Below, one piece after another: positions 42,910 to 51,415 of a stretch of 64,000 bases of DNA (the first letter of the stretch is position 1; each line of letters opens with the position of its first letter). The translations under genes were made by a program, and so were the position numbers. The notes under the pieces were generated by a model. It worked only from the letters and a program-made list of their open reading frames with translations, made no database searches and was not told the origin of the DNA. Location: NCBI RefSeq assembly GCF_000172415.1, contig NZ_ABLD01000018.1:1-64000 (forward strand), in the 5' to 3' direction. Source of the DNA: Paraburkholderia graminis C4D1M. GTDB lineage: Bacteria; Pseudomonadota; Gammaproteobacteria; Burkholderiales; Burkholderiaceae.

Positions 42910-43722
42910 TTACTTCATCGCATACGGCGGCATCGGGTCAGGCTTCGGATAGCCGGGATTGAACTGCTGATAGAGCTTGAGCCACGTCCCGTCGGCCACC
43001 AGCTCGCCGATGGCCTTGTTGACCGCCGCTTCGAGCTTCGCGTTGCCCTTGCGGATCGGGAACCCGGCAGGAAGATTCGAAGCTGATATGTCGAGCTTGT
43101 CGGCGAGTTTCAGGTCCGGATATTTGCCTTGCAGCCCTTCGAGCAAGGTCTTGTCGATGAAGTAGCCGTCGATGTACTTGTTGCGCAGTGCGAGAAAGCC
43201 CGCGTTGATATTCGGAAAGCGGACGATCTGCGCGCCCGGCAGATAGCTCTGCGAATACGTGTCCTCGATGGTCCCTTGCACGACCCCGATGCGCTTGTCC
43301 TTCACCGATGCAACGTCCGCGCCGATGGTGCTATCCGGCAGCGTGCCGACGCTCAGAAGACCCGTCAGATAGCCTTCCGAGAAATCGACCATCTTGAGGC
43401 GTTCTTTGGTGATCGAGATCGAGCCCGCGGCAAGATCGACCTGCTGATTGGCCACGCTCGGCAGCAAGCCCGCAAAGTCCTGCGCGCGAAAGTCTGCCGT
43501 GAGCCCGAGTTTCGCAGCGATAGCGCGCACCAGCTCGACGTCGAAGCCCGTCATCTTGCCGTTGTCGATGTACGAGTACGGCTTGTTGTTCGCGTCGACG
43601 CCGGCGACGATCTTGCCCGGCGTCAATGTGCCGACGTCATCGGCGGCGTGGGCGGCGGTCGTCACGCCGACCAGGAAAGATGCGGCCACGGCGAGATGGC
43701 GTGCGAGACGAAGTAATCGCAT
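42910..43722 (-). CDS. Periplasmic amino-acid-type solute-binding protein
   Basis: A 270-residue family 3 binding protein. The signal peptide is LLRLARHLAVAASFLVGVTT ending AHA-A. The mature protein begins TLTPGKIVAGVDANNKPYSY and has GFDVELVRAIAAKLGL and DFAGLLPSVANQQVDLAAG. GGGAG lies 7 bases before the ATG. It serves the permease and ATPase beside it. The ligand is probably an amino acid or amine that is the substrate of the two oxidases in the operon. Confidence 0.92.
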   Translation of the reverse strand: MRLLRLARHLAVAASFLVGVTTAAHAADDVGTLTPGKIVAGVDANNKPYSYIDNGKMTGFDVELVRAIAAKLGLTADFRAQDFAGLLPSVANQQVDLAAGSISITKERLKMVDFSEGYLTGLLSVGTLPDSTIGADVASVKDKRIGVVQGTIEDTYSQSYLPGAQIVRFPNINAGFLALRNKYIDGYFIDKTLLEGLQGKYPDLKLADKLDISASNLPAGFPIRKGNAKLEAAVNKAIGELVADGTWLKLYQQFNPGYPKPDPMPPYAMK

Positions 43723-43755
43723 GGTGAGGCTCCCTTCGATTGGACAGCGGTTGGA

Positions 43756-44481
43756 TCAATGGAGGATGCGCGAAAGAAAGTCTCGCGCGCGTTCGGAGCG
43801 CGGACGCTCGAAGAAGGCTTCGCGCGTGTCGTCTTCCACGATGACGCCGCGGTCCATGAACAACACGCGGTCGGCCACGCGCTTGGCGAAACCCATTTCG
43901 TGCGTGACGCACAGCATGGTCATTCCGTCCTGCGCGAGCGTGGTCATCACGTCGAGCACTTCGTTGACCATCTCGGGATCGAGCGCGGAAGTCGGCTCAT
44001 CGAACAGCATGGCAACAGGGTCCATCGAAAGCGCCCGTGCAATTGCCACGCGCTGCTGCTGACCGCCAGACAATTGCGCCGGATACTTGTCCTCATGACC
44101 GCTCAGACCCACACGGCGCAACAGCGAACGGGCGCGCTCGGCGGCTTCGCCGCGCGTGCGGCCGAGCACGTTCATCTGCGCGAGCATCAGGTTGCGCTGC
44201 ACCGGGAGGTGAGGGAAGAGTTCGAAATGCTGAAACACCATACCGACGCGCGCCCGTAGCCGTGAAAGATTCGCGCGCTTCGCCGTCACGTCGATGCCGT
44301 CCACGACGATCTGCCCGCTTTGCACCGCTTCAAGCCCATTGACGGATTTGATAAGGGTGGACTTGCCGGACCCGGACGGCCCGCAGATCACGACCACTTC
44401 ACCGCGCGCAACGCTCGCCGTGCAGTCGTTCAATACGCGATTGCCGCCATACCACTTCGAAACGTTGTTCAGCTCGATCAT
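43756..44481 (-). CDS. Amino-acid-type ABC transporter, ATP-binding protein
   Basis: A 241-residue GlnQ-class ATPase. Walker A is GPSGSGKSTLIKSV, the Q-loop is MVFQHFELFPHL, the signature is LSGGQQQRVAIARAL, Walker B is AMLFDEPTSALDP and the switch histidine is in VTHEMGFAKRV. The ATG at 44481 has AGGAAG close upstream; the frame runs further upstream but without family similarity. Confidence 0.95.
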   Translation of the reverse strand: MIELNNVSKWYGGNRVLNDCTASVARGEVVVICGPSGSGKSTLIKSVNGLEAVQSGQIVVDGIDVTAKRANLSRLRARVGMVFQHFELFPHLPVQRNLMLAQMNVLGRTRGEAAERARSLLRRVGLSGHEDKYPAQLSGGQQQRVAIARALSMDPVAMLFDEPTSALDPEMVNEVLDVMTTLAQDGMTMLCVTHEMGFAKRVADRVLFMDRGVIVEDDTREAFFERPRSERARDFLSRILH

Positions 44482-44533
44482 TGTACTTCCTTTCAATGAT
44501 TCGTCTTCCTGATTGAATCTGCTTGTATTCGCT

Positions 44534-45859
44534 TCAAGAGAGCGCTTCCCGCACGCGGCCGTGCCACATATCGCCGATCCGGTACAGCGCACTGCCGGCG
44601 GGTACCGCCAGCGTGCTGGCCATTCCCGCAACCGAGAGGGGAAATGTGCCTTCGCCAAACGCGCCGACATCCTGCTCGACGCCCGCCATATGTTTGCCGA
44701 TGCGATGCCCGAGATAGCTCATCAGCGCTACGCCGTTGCCGTTGCAACCGAGCGCGTAGTGCACGCCGTCATGCTGGCCGATGTGCGCGAGCCTGTCCCC
44801 GGTCATCGCGACGAAGCCTTTCCACGCATGCGTGACGCGCACGTCGCGCAGGGCGGGCCACAATTGCACCAGCTTCGCGTACAGCCGCCGCGCGGCCTCG
44901 CGTTCGTCGATCTCGCGGATGCCGGGTCGCGACCCGAAGATCATTCGCGTGCCGTCCGGCGACGGGCGCGTGTAGAAGAGATTGCGCTTCGAATCGCTGA
45001 TCATGCGGCGGCCCGGATTGAGCACGTTCATGAGGCCTTCGGGCAGCGGCTCGGTGGCGATCTGATAACTCGCGACCGGCAACACGCGGCGCGAAAAGAA
45101 CGGCAGCAGTGGACCCGTATAGCCGTTGGTCGCCATCAGCACCTGTTGCGCATCCAGTACGCCGCGCGCGGTGTGCACTTGAAAGCGCGTATTTCCGGTT
45201 CGTTCGATTCGCTGCACCGCTGCGTGCGAATGCAGCGTCGCGCCGCGCCGGCGCGCGAGGTGACGCAGCGCACGATGATATTTCGCGGTATGCAGGCCGC
45301 CGTATTCGTCGACGAGAATGCCGCCGTAGTAATAGTCGGAGCCGATGATGCCGCGCTGCGCATCGCGCTCGATCACATGCACCGTGACGCCGGTCTTATC
45401 GCGCAACAGCTGGCCTTGGCGACGCAGGACGTTGAAATGCGCCGGCGTATAGGCGCCGAAGAAGCGGCCGGTGATGCGCAGATCCGCGTCGAGCGATTCG
45501 TCCTGGATGATTCCCTTGAGATAGTCGAAGCTCGCCATCGACTCCTGCATCAGACGCATCAGGCGTTCGGCGGACACGCCGCGAATGGCGTTGGTCAGCG
45601 CGAGCTTCTGGCCGCTCGACACCATGCCCCCGCTGCGCGTGCTGCCGCCCGCGCCGATCTCGGCGGCATCTAGCACAGCGACGCGCGCGCCGTGCTTCGC
45701 GGCCTCCGCCGCGGCCGAGAGCCCACAATATCCGCTGCCGACGATCACCAGGTCCACGGTCGCCGGCAAAGGCTCCGGCGCCACCTCGGGCGGTGCGGCG
45801 TCCCACCAGTACGGCGTGCAGCGGAAGGTTTCGTGAAACAGCAAGTCGTCGGGACGCAT
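44534..45859 (-). CDS. FAD-dependent oxidoreductase, gamma-glutamylputrescine-oxidase-like
   Basis: A 441-residue flavoprotein of the PuuB/OrdL type. The N-terminal HETFRCTPYWWDAAPP is typical of the group. The FAD motif is VDLVIVGSGYCGLSAAAEAA, then LDAAEIGAGGSTRSGGMVSS. The C-terminal FAD contact is HYALGCNGNGVALMSYLGH. Members oxidise amines such as gamma-glutamylputrescine to aldehydes. It is the first gene of the operon, divergent from the LysR gene. The ATG at 45859 agrees with the family start; the frame stays open further upstream without similarity. Confidence 0.88.
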   Translation of the reverse strand: MRPDDLLFHETFRCTPYWWDAAPPEVAPEPLPATVDLVIVGSGYCGLSAAAEAAKHGARVAVLDAAEIGAGGSTRSGGMVSSGQKLALTNAIRGVSAERLMRLMQESMASFDYLKGIIQDESLDADLRITGRFFGAYTPAHFNVLRRQGQLLRDKTGVTVHVIERDAQRGIIGSDYYYGGILVDEYGGLHTAKYHRALRHLARRRGATLHSHAAVQRIERTGNTRFQVHTARGVLDAQQVLMATNGYTGPLLPFFSRRVLPVASYQIATEPLPEGLMNVLNPGRRMISDSKRNLFYTRPSPDGTRMIFGSRPGIREIDEREAARRLYAKLVQLWPALRDVRVTHAWKGFVAMTGDRLAHIGQHDGVHYALGCNGNGVALMSYLGHRIGKHMAGVEQDVGAFGEGTFPLSVAGMASTLAVPAGSALYRIGDMWHGRVREALS

Positions 45860-46007
45860 GAACTCAACCCTGTTCGTTGATTCGAGTCCAGTGTCGCCCT
45901 CGTAAATCATCCGGTCAAATAGCGCCAAAAACGGCTTCCATTCATTTCTGATATGGCAAGCTGACGGCTTAGGCCGATGTTTGCGCGGCCCACGCCCGGA
46001 GAAAACC
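45860..46007. promoter_or_regulatory. Divergent promoter region, LysR gene and oxidase operon
   Basis: 148 bases between the oxidase-operon start and the LysR gene. LysR proteins normally bind in such regions. I could not pick out a clear T-N11-A site or a consensus promoter. Confidence 0.4.
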
Positions 46008-46910
46008 ATGAATCTCAGGCAGGTTGAGGCGTTTCGGCTGGTCATGCTGCGCGGTTCGATGACGGCCGCTGCCGAGGAACTCGGGACATCACAACCGAGC
46101 ATCAGCCGGTTGATCGCGGAACTGGAAGCTGCCACGGGATTGACGCTGTTCGTGCGCAATGGCGGCCGCATTCATGCCACCGATGCGGGCAGTGCGTTCT
46201 ATCGCGAAGTGGATCGCAGCTTCGTCGGTCTGGAGAAACTGCAGCATTCGGCGCGAGAGATTCTTGAGCTCGGCAGCGGACGGCTGCGCATCGTGGCAGC
46301 GCCGGTTCTCGCGCTCTCGTTTCTGCCTGCCGTGATCGCGTGCTTCGCGGACGCGCATCCGCGCGTCGCGGTGTCGCTCGAAATGCGCAGCGAGAGCACG
46401 ATTCAACGCTGGGTGTCGTCGGGACACTGCGACGTAGGCTTCGCGACCACCACGCCGGATGCGTTCGGCGTGATGAGCGTGGAGCTCTATGAACTGGCGG
46501 GACTATGCGCGTTGCCGGCGAGTCATGCTCTAGCGGCGCGCAGGCGGATTCGCGCGGCCGACTTGCAAGGCGAACGGCTCATCCTGCCTTCCTATGCGGA
46601 CGACACGCGTGCCGCGCTCGATCGCGCGCTGCGTCCGGCGGGCGCCGATCAGGTGCCCGCCATCGAGACGCCTTACGGCGCGACCATCTGCGCGCTCGTG
46701 ACGCGCGGCGCGGGCGTGGGCATCGTCAATCCGCTCGCGACCGTGGATGCCGATCCGACGCGCATCGTGTTCCGGCCGTTCATGCCGGAGATCTGGTTTC
46801 GCGGCTTCACGCTTTACCCGCAGACCCCACGAGGCAATCCTGTGGTCGGCGCGTTTCTTGAACTCGTAGATCAGCAGATGGCAGCGTTGAGGCGGGGCAC
46901 GCATATCTGA
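46008..46910 (+). CDS. LysR-family transcriptional regulator
   Basis: A 300-residue regulator. The N-terminal helix-turn-helix is NLRQVEAFRLVMLRGSMTAA with AEELGTSQPSISRLIAELEA. The effector domain follows, with GSGRLRIVAAPVLALSFLPAV, CDVGFATTTPDAFG and GAGVGIVNPLATVD. The pattern resembles regulators of amino-acid/opine catabolism such as NocR/OccR, from memory. GGAG lies 6 bases before the ATG. It is divergent from the oxidase-transporter operon, which it probably controls. Confidence 0.92.
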   Translation: MNLRQVEAFRLVMLRGSMTAAAEELGTSQPSISRLIAELEAATGLTLFVRNGGRIHATDAGSAFYREVDRSFVGLEKLQHSAREILELGSGRLRIVAAPVLALSFLPAVIACFADAHPRVAVSLEMRSESTIQRWVSSGHCDVGFATTTPDAFGVMSVELYELAGLCALPASHALAARRRIRAADLQGERLILPSYADDTRAALDRALRPAGADQVPAIETPYGATICALVTRGAGVGIVNPLATVDADPTRIVFRPFMPEIWFRGFTLYPQTPRGNPVVGAFLELVDQQMAALRRGTHI

Positions 46911-47276
46911 GTCCACGCCGACGAAGCATGCGGGCGACGTCGAATCGTCGTTCACGAAGACGGTCGACAAGCAATTGCATCGGTATGGGAATCACCGATG
47001 ACCGTAGTCGTGTAATCGATGGCTGCCGCTCCAGTTCCCACGCTCGGGGCTTCAACGATCGAGACTATTTCATTGCGCATCGCGAGTTGTCCCCGCTTAC
47101 TCCGCATGATGTGCGATTCCGAGTTGTCCCCGCTTACTCCGCATGATGTGCGATTCCGAGTTGCCGCCACAACGTCTTTTGTCCGCTGTTTTCGATAACC
47201 ACGGCGAAGTCGCATGCGAGGCTGCGGTTCGGATTCTCGCTTTGATGCTTACGCGGCAGCAGATTTTCGTCCGCAG
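46911..47276. other. Intergenic region with a short tandem repeat
   Basis: No gene seen. A 37-bp direct repeat (GAGTTGTCCCCGCTTACTCC and on) occurs at 47084-47120 and 47121-47157, and a third copy starts with GAGTTG at 47158. The repeat could be the leftover end of an insertion sequence. It lies upstream of the amide-operon promoter. Confidence 0.45.
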
Positions 47277-47306
47277 TTGACAATTAAAAATATGGCGTTT
47301 TAGACT
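47277..47306 (+). promoter_or_regulatory. Sigma-70-like promoter of the amide operon
   Basis: A perfect -35 box TTGACA (47277-47282) and a -10-like TAGACT (47301-47306, 4 of 6 consensus) are separated by 18 bases. Transcription would begin near 47313, immediately before the first leader hairpin. Confidence 0.6.
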
Positions 47307-47317
47307 CAAGTCACTCC

Positions 47318-47364
47318 CTCGCGGCCTGACAAAGTTGTCCGCCCGAGGATCCGGCACAGAAGCC
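47318..47364 (+). promoter_or_regulatory. Two hexaloop hairpins, candidate ANTAR (AmiR) antitermination site
   Basis: Hairpin 1: CTCG 47318-47321, GGC 47323-47325 and GAC 47328-47330 pair with GTC 47337-47339, GCC 47341-47343 and CGAG 47344-47347 around the hexaloop AAAGTT (47331-47336). Hairpin 2: GGC 47353-47355 pairs with GCC 47362-47364 around the hexaloop ACAGAA (47356-47361). Both loops have A at position 1 and G at position 4, as known for ANTAR-protein targets. The 3' side of hairpin 2 overlaps the 5' arm of the terminator that follows, so the two are mutually exclusive. The AmiR gene is in the same operon at 54358. Hairpin 2 has only three strong base pairs as I read it. Confidence 0.6.
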
Positions 47365-47401
47365 CCCTGACGAACCCGCCGTTCGTCAGGGGGCTTTTTT
47401 T
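47360..47401 (+). terminator. Strong intrinsic terminator in the amide-operon leader
   Basis: A perfect 16-bp stem (AAGCCCCCTGACGAAC and its complement GTTCGTCAGGGGGCTT), a 5-base loop and a run of seven T (47395-47401). It lies between the promoter and the first gene, 60 bp before its ATG, so it acts as an attenuator and not as an operon end. Confidence 0.85.
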
Positions 47402-47460
47402 GTCCGCGTTTTTTCGCTGCTCTAGCGCTCACGTCTGTCGCCCCTTTCTGGAGAACCCGC

Positions 47461-48696
47461 ATGTTGCTGAAGCCGTCGGGCTGGATGCGTCTCGCCCTTA
47501 CCGCAGGACTCGCACTAACTTCGCTCGCGTCGAGCGCCGCCGATCCCGTCAAGATCGGGCTGCTCGAAGACGCGTCGGGGAACTTCGCACTGGCTACGAT
47601 CCCGAAGATTCACGCGACGGAACTCGCGGTCGATGAGATCAACGCGAAGGGAGGCATTCTCGGCCGCCCCATCAAGCTGATCGCGTACGACACGCAGTCG
47701 GACAACACGAAGTTTCAGGAACTCGCCCGACGGCTGGTGCAGACTGACAAGCCGGATGTGATTTTCGGCGCGTTCTCCAGCGCATCGCGCGAAGCGATCC
47801 GGCCGATCATGGACCGCGCGCATCAGCTCTACTGGTACGACAATCAGTACGAAGGCGGCGTGTGCGACACGACTACCTTCGTCACCGGCGCGGTGCCCGA
47901 GCAGCAGTTTTCGACGCTGATTCCGTGGATGATGCAGAAGTACGGCAAGAAGGTGTACACCATCGCGGCCGACTACAACTTCGGGCAGATTTCCGCCGAG
48001 TGGGTGCGCAATATCGTCAAGGAAAACGGCGGCACGATGGCTGGCGAGGAATTCATTCCGCTGTCGGTATCGCAATTCGGCCAGACCATTCAGAACATCC
48101 AGAAGGCAAAGCCCGACTTTGTCGTTACGTTGCTGGTCGGCGCGAATCAGTCGTCGTATTACGAGCAGCAGGCGTCGGCGCATCTGAATCTGCCGATGGC
48201 GAGTTCGGTGAACGTCGGTCAGGCGTATGAACACAAGCGCTTCAAACCGCCTGCATTGAAGGACATGTACGTGACGGCGAACTACGTCGAAGAAGTCGAT
48301 TCGCCCGCGAGCAACGACTTCAAGAAACGCTTCCACGCGAAGTTTCCGAACGAGCCGTACATCAACCAGGAAGCTGCAAACGCGTACGACGCGATATATC
48401 TGTACAAGGCCGCGGTCGAGAAAGCCAAGTCGACGAATCAGGACGCGGTGCGTAAAGCGCTCGAAAGCGGCGACATCTGCACGACCGGCGAGCAAGGCAA
48501 GGTCTGCATGGATCCGAAGAGCCATCACGCGAGCCACACCATTTATCTGGTGCACGTGAAGGAGGATCACTCGGTCGAGATTCCGAAGGTCTGGGACGAC
48601 GTGCAGCCCTACTGGCTCGGCAAAGTCGGCTGCGATCTGCCGAACAGGCCGGATCATCGTCAGTACACACCGTCGAACCTGCCCAAGAAGTCCTGA
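47461..48696 (+). CDS. Amide/urea-type ABC transporter, periplasmic binding protein
   Basis: A 411-residue Leu/Ile/Val-type binding protein closest to UrtA/FmdD. The signal peptide is MRLALTAGLALTSLASSAA (from Met9 of the ORF). The mature part starts DPVKIGLLEDASGNFALATI; AVDEINAKGGILGRPIKLIA and YWYDNQYEGGVCDTTTFVTG are shared with urea/amide-binding relatives. GGAG lies 8 bases before the ATG. It is the first gene of an operon running to 57386. With formamidase and amidase genes in the operon, its ligand is probably a short-chain amide or urea. Confidence 0.9.
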   Translation: MLLKPSGWMRLALTAGLALTSLASSAADPVKIGLLEDASGNFALATIPKIHATELAVDEINAKGGILGRPIKLIAYDTQSDNTKFQELARRLVQTDKPDVIFGAFSSASREAIRPIMDRAHQLYWYDNQYEGGVCDTTTFVTGAVPEQQFSTLIPWMMQKYGKKVYTIAADYNFGQISAEWVRNIVKENGGTMAGEEFIPLSVSQFGQTIQNIQKAKPDFVVTLLVGANQSSYYEQQASAHLNLPMASSVNVGQAYEHKRFKPPALKDMYVTANYVEEVDSPASNDFKKRFHAKFPNEPYINQEAANAYDAIYLYKAAVEKAKSTNQDAVRKALESGDICTTGEQGKVCMDPKSHHASHTIYLVHVKEDHSVEIPKVWDDVQPYWLGKVGCDLPNRPDHRQYTPSNLPKKS

Positions 48697-48761
48697 TGCG
48701 AAGCCGGCGCGGGGCGTTGCAGTATGAGCGCCCGCGCCGGTTTCCTGAACGTGGAGCACGC

Positions 48762-49631
48762 ATGGCCACTCTCTCGGTTCTCTATTCGCTCATCTATCAG
48801 TTCGGCGACAACTTCGCGTATCTGGTGCTCGCCGCTCTCGGTCTCGCGGTGATCTTCGGCATGATGGGCGTCATCAATCTCGCGCATGGCGAGTTCATCA
48901 TGTGCGGCGCCTACGTGACCATCATCACGGCCAAGCACGGTGCGCCGCTGCCGCTCGCGATGCTGTTCGGCGCGCTCGCCGCAGCGCTCGCAGGCGTGAT
49001 TGTCGAACGGCTGGTGATTCGCCATCTTTACGACCGTCTGTTCGATTCCGTCGTCGCGACGTGGGCAATCAGCCTGATCGTGCAGCAGACCATGTTGCTC
49101 GTGGCGGGGCCGTCGATCGAAGGAATCGGTACGCCGTTCGGTTCGTTCTCGCTCGGCGAGTATTCGTTCTCGACGTATCGCGCGGTGCTGCCCGGTATCG
49201 CACTTGCGATTCTCTTCGGGCTCTACCTGCTGTTCTTCAAAACCAATTACGGCGTCTGCGCACGCGCCACGATCCAGAACGCGAGCATCGCGCAATGCCT
49301 CGGCTTGCGCACCGACCGGCTCTATACGCTGACGTTCGCGTTGGGCGCGGGACTTGCGGGCCTCACTGGCGCGCTCTACGCGCCGACCATGACGGCGGTA
49401 CCGACGATGGGCAGCAATTTCATCGTGCAGGCGTTCGTGTCCGTGGTGGTTGGCGGGGCCAACGTGATTGCGGGCACGACGCCGGCGGCCGGTGTGCTGG
49501 CGATCATCCAGACCGCGCTTACGGCTTCCTACGGGCAACTGTTCGGACAGATCGGCCTGCTCGTCACCGTCATTGTCGTGATCCGCCTGATGCCGCAAGG
49601 TCTCGGCAATCTCTTCACCCGCTTGCGCTAG
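48762..49631 (+). CDS. Branched-chain/urea-type ABC transporter permease (LivH/UrtB-like)
   Basis: A 289-residue permease with about eight membrane helices. GMMGVINLAHGEFIMCGAY is the LivH-type motif. NYGVCARATIQNASIAQCLG is the cytoplasmic loop that contacts the ATPase. GTTPAAGVLAIIQTAL near the end is typical. It follows the binding-protein gene by 65 bp; a ribosome binding site GTGGAG precedes the ATG. Confidence 0.92.
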   Translation: MATLSVLYSLIYQFGDNFAYLVLAALGLAVIFGMMGVINLAHGEFIMCGAYVTIITAKHGAPLPLAMLFGALAAALAGVIVERLVIRHLYDRLFDSVVATWAISLIVQQTMLLVAGPSIEGIGTPFGSFSLGEYSFSTYRAVLPGIALAILFGLYLLFFKTNYGVCARATIQNASIAQCLGLRTDRLYTLTFALGAGLAGLTGALYAPTMTAVPTMGSNFIVQAFVSVVVGGANVIAGTTPAAGVLAIIQTALTASYGQLFGQIGLLVTVIVVIRLMPQGLGNLFTRLR

Positions 49632-49640
49632 GAGGCAGAC

Positions 49641-50708
49641 GTGAAGTCAATGAAAGGGCCTTCGACCCACGCAATGCGCGCGCTGCATACGGTGCCGTGG
49701 CTCGTGGCGCTGTGTTTGCCGCTTGTGGTCGATGCGAACGCCAGCGGCAATCTCGCCTACTGTCTGCTGTGGGCGTTCAGCGCGCTCGGGCTCGCGGCAA
49801 TGTGGGGCTACGGCGGCATCCTGTCATTCGGACAGACCGCTTTCTTCGGACTGTCGGGCTACACCTACGGCATCTTCACGCTGAACTATGGCGACACGTG
49901 GTTCGAGTCGTGGCTCGGGCTCGGCGCGGGCATCGCGGTAAGCATCGTCGCCGCGGCACTGATCGGCTACATGATCTTCTATGGGCGCATCAAGGGCGTG
50001 TTCATCGGTATCGTCACGTTGTCGGTGACGCTCGTGCTCGAAACCTTCATGTCGCAGACGGCGGGGCCGCAGTGGGCGATCGGAGAGGCACGGCTGAACG
50101 GCTACAACGGAATGGGCGGCATGCCGCAATTGACCATTCCATGGCCGGGCGGCACGCTTACACTGGAGAACGTGAGCTTTTACTACCTCGTGCTGCTTCT
50201 TCTGATCGCGGTCTACGCGATCATGCGAAAGCTGCTCGACGGCACCTTCGGTTTAACCCTTATCGCTATCCGGGAGAATCCGCAACGGGCGGAGATGCTC
50301 GGCGTCGACATCCGCCGTCATCAACTGATGGTGTTCGTGCTCGGCTGCACGCTGGGCGGTTTGTCGGGTGCGTTGTACACGATCTGGGGCTCCTACATCA
50401 CGCCGTCGACAATGGGTCTCACCGCCGCCGCGATGCCGGTAATCTGGGTCGCGACGTCGGGGAGAAAGAGCATCGGCGGAACGATCATCGGCACCGCCTT
50501 GCTCGTGTGGCTTTCACAGAATCTCGCGGTATACGGCAGCCAGTACGCGCTGATCCTGCTCGGTGCGATTCTGCTGATTGTGGTGCTGGCCGCACCCGAA
50601 GGTCTGCTGCCGTTCGTCACGCGGCATCTGCGGCGTCTTTCGAACCGCACGGCCGGCGCTTCACGCGGCGCCGGCGCGTCTCTCAAGCGGGAGGAGGGCA
50701 AGTCATGA
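49641..50708 (+). CDS. Branched-chain/urea-type ABC transporter permease (LivM/UrtC-like)
   Basis: A 355-residue permease. WGYGGILSFGQTAFFGLSGY is the LivM signature, and LIAIRENPQRAEMLGVDIRR is the ATPase-contact loop. The start is GTG at 49641 with a perfect GGAGG 5 bases upstream; the next in-frame ATG (49650) is less well placed. The end overlaps the ATPase gene by 4 bp (ATGA). Confidence 0.92.
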   Translation: MKSMKGPSTHAMRALHTVPWLVALCLPLVVDANASGNLAYCLLWAFSALGLAAMWGYGGILSFGQTAFFGLSGYTYGIFTLNYGDTWFESWLGLGAGIAVSIVAAALIGYMIFYGRIKGVFIGIVTLSVTLVLETFMSQTAGPQWAIGEARLNGYNGMGGMPQLTIPWPGGTLTLENVSFYYLVLLLLIAVYAIMRKLLDGTFGLTLIAIRENPQRAEMLGVDIRRHQLMVFVLGCTLGGLSGALYTIWGSYITPSTMGLTAAAMPVIWVATSGRKSIGGTIIGTALLVWLSQNLAVYGSQYALILLGAILLIVVLAAPEGLLPFVTRHLRRLSNRTAGASRGAGASLKREEGKS

Positions 50709-51415
50709 CCGCACTGCTAGAAACGCGCGGCCTCAAGAAACATTTTGGCGGCGCGCATGTGATCAACGGCATCGACTTCAGTATCGAGGCCAACGAGATT
50801 CGCTGCGTGATCGGGCCGAACGGCGCGGGCAAGAGCACGTTCTTCAAGCTCATCACGGGCGAGCATCGTCCGTCCGAAGGCAGCGTGATGTTTCTCGGCA
50901 AGGACATGAGCCATGTGCTTCCGCACGAGCGCATACGCATGGGCATGAGTATCAAGTTCCAGATTCCCGGCGTGTTTCCCGATCTGAGCGTGCGTCAGCA
51001 TCTGCAACTGTCGCTGCACCGTGCGAAGGATGACCGGCCCGAAAGTCTCGACGAACTGCTGCGGCGCTTCATGCTGGAAAACGAAGAGCACGTGCTCGCG
51101 CGCAACCTGTCGCATGGCAAGAAACAATGGCTGGAAATCGCGATGGCCGTGTCGTTGCGCCCTAAGCTGCTGTTTCTCGATGAACCGGTAGCCGGTATGT
51201 CGGTGGAGGAGACGCATGCGACAGGCGAACTCATCAAGCGCCTGTCGGCAGACGGCCTCACGATGATGGTGGTCGAACACGACATGACCTTTGTCAAGCA
51301 GATTGCCTCGCGCGTCACGGTGCTGCACGGCGGCAGTCTGCTCGCCGACGGGCCACTCGATGAGATCCTCGCGCGCGACGACGTCGCGGAAGTCTATCTG
51401 GGGAAGAAGAAATGA
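50705..51415 (+). CDS. ABC transporter ATP-binding protein (LivG/UrtD-like)
   Basis: A 236-residue ATPase. Walker A is GPNGAGKSTFFKL, the signature is NLSHGKKQWLEIAMAV (the divergent LSHGxxQ form usual in UrtD), Walker B is LLFLDEPVAGMS and the switch is VVEHDMTFV. It overlaps neighbours by 4 bp on both sides. Confidence 0.94.
   Translation: MTALLETRGLKKHFGGAHVINGIDFSIEANEIRCVIGPNGAGKSTFFKLITGEHRPSEGSVMFLGKDMSHVLPHERIRMGMSIKFQIPGVFPDLSVRQHLQLSLHRAKDDRPESLDELLRRFMLENEEHVLARNLSHGKKQWLEIAMAVSLRPKLLFLDEPVAGMSVEETHATGELIKRLSADGLTMMVVEHDMTFVKQIASRVTVLHGGSLLADGPLDEILARDDVAEVYLGKKK

Noticed and set aside
47084..47163. Repeat array considered as CRISPR
   Set aside because: The 37-bp units touch each other without spacers, there are only two full copies, and no cas genes are present.
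48902..51415. An 837-codon open frame that could suggest a giant fusion ending in the UrtD-like ATPase
   Set aside because: The first two thirds run in the wrong frame across the two permease genes and are Arg-rich without motifs. The ATPase has its own ATG at 50705 with a 4-bp overlap.
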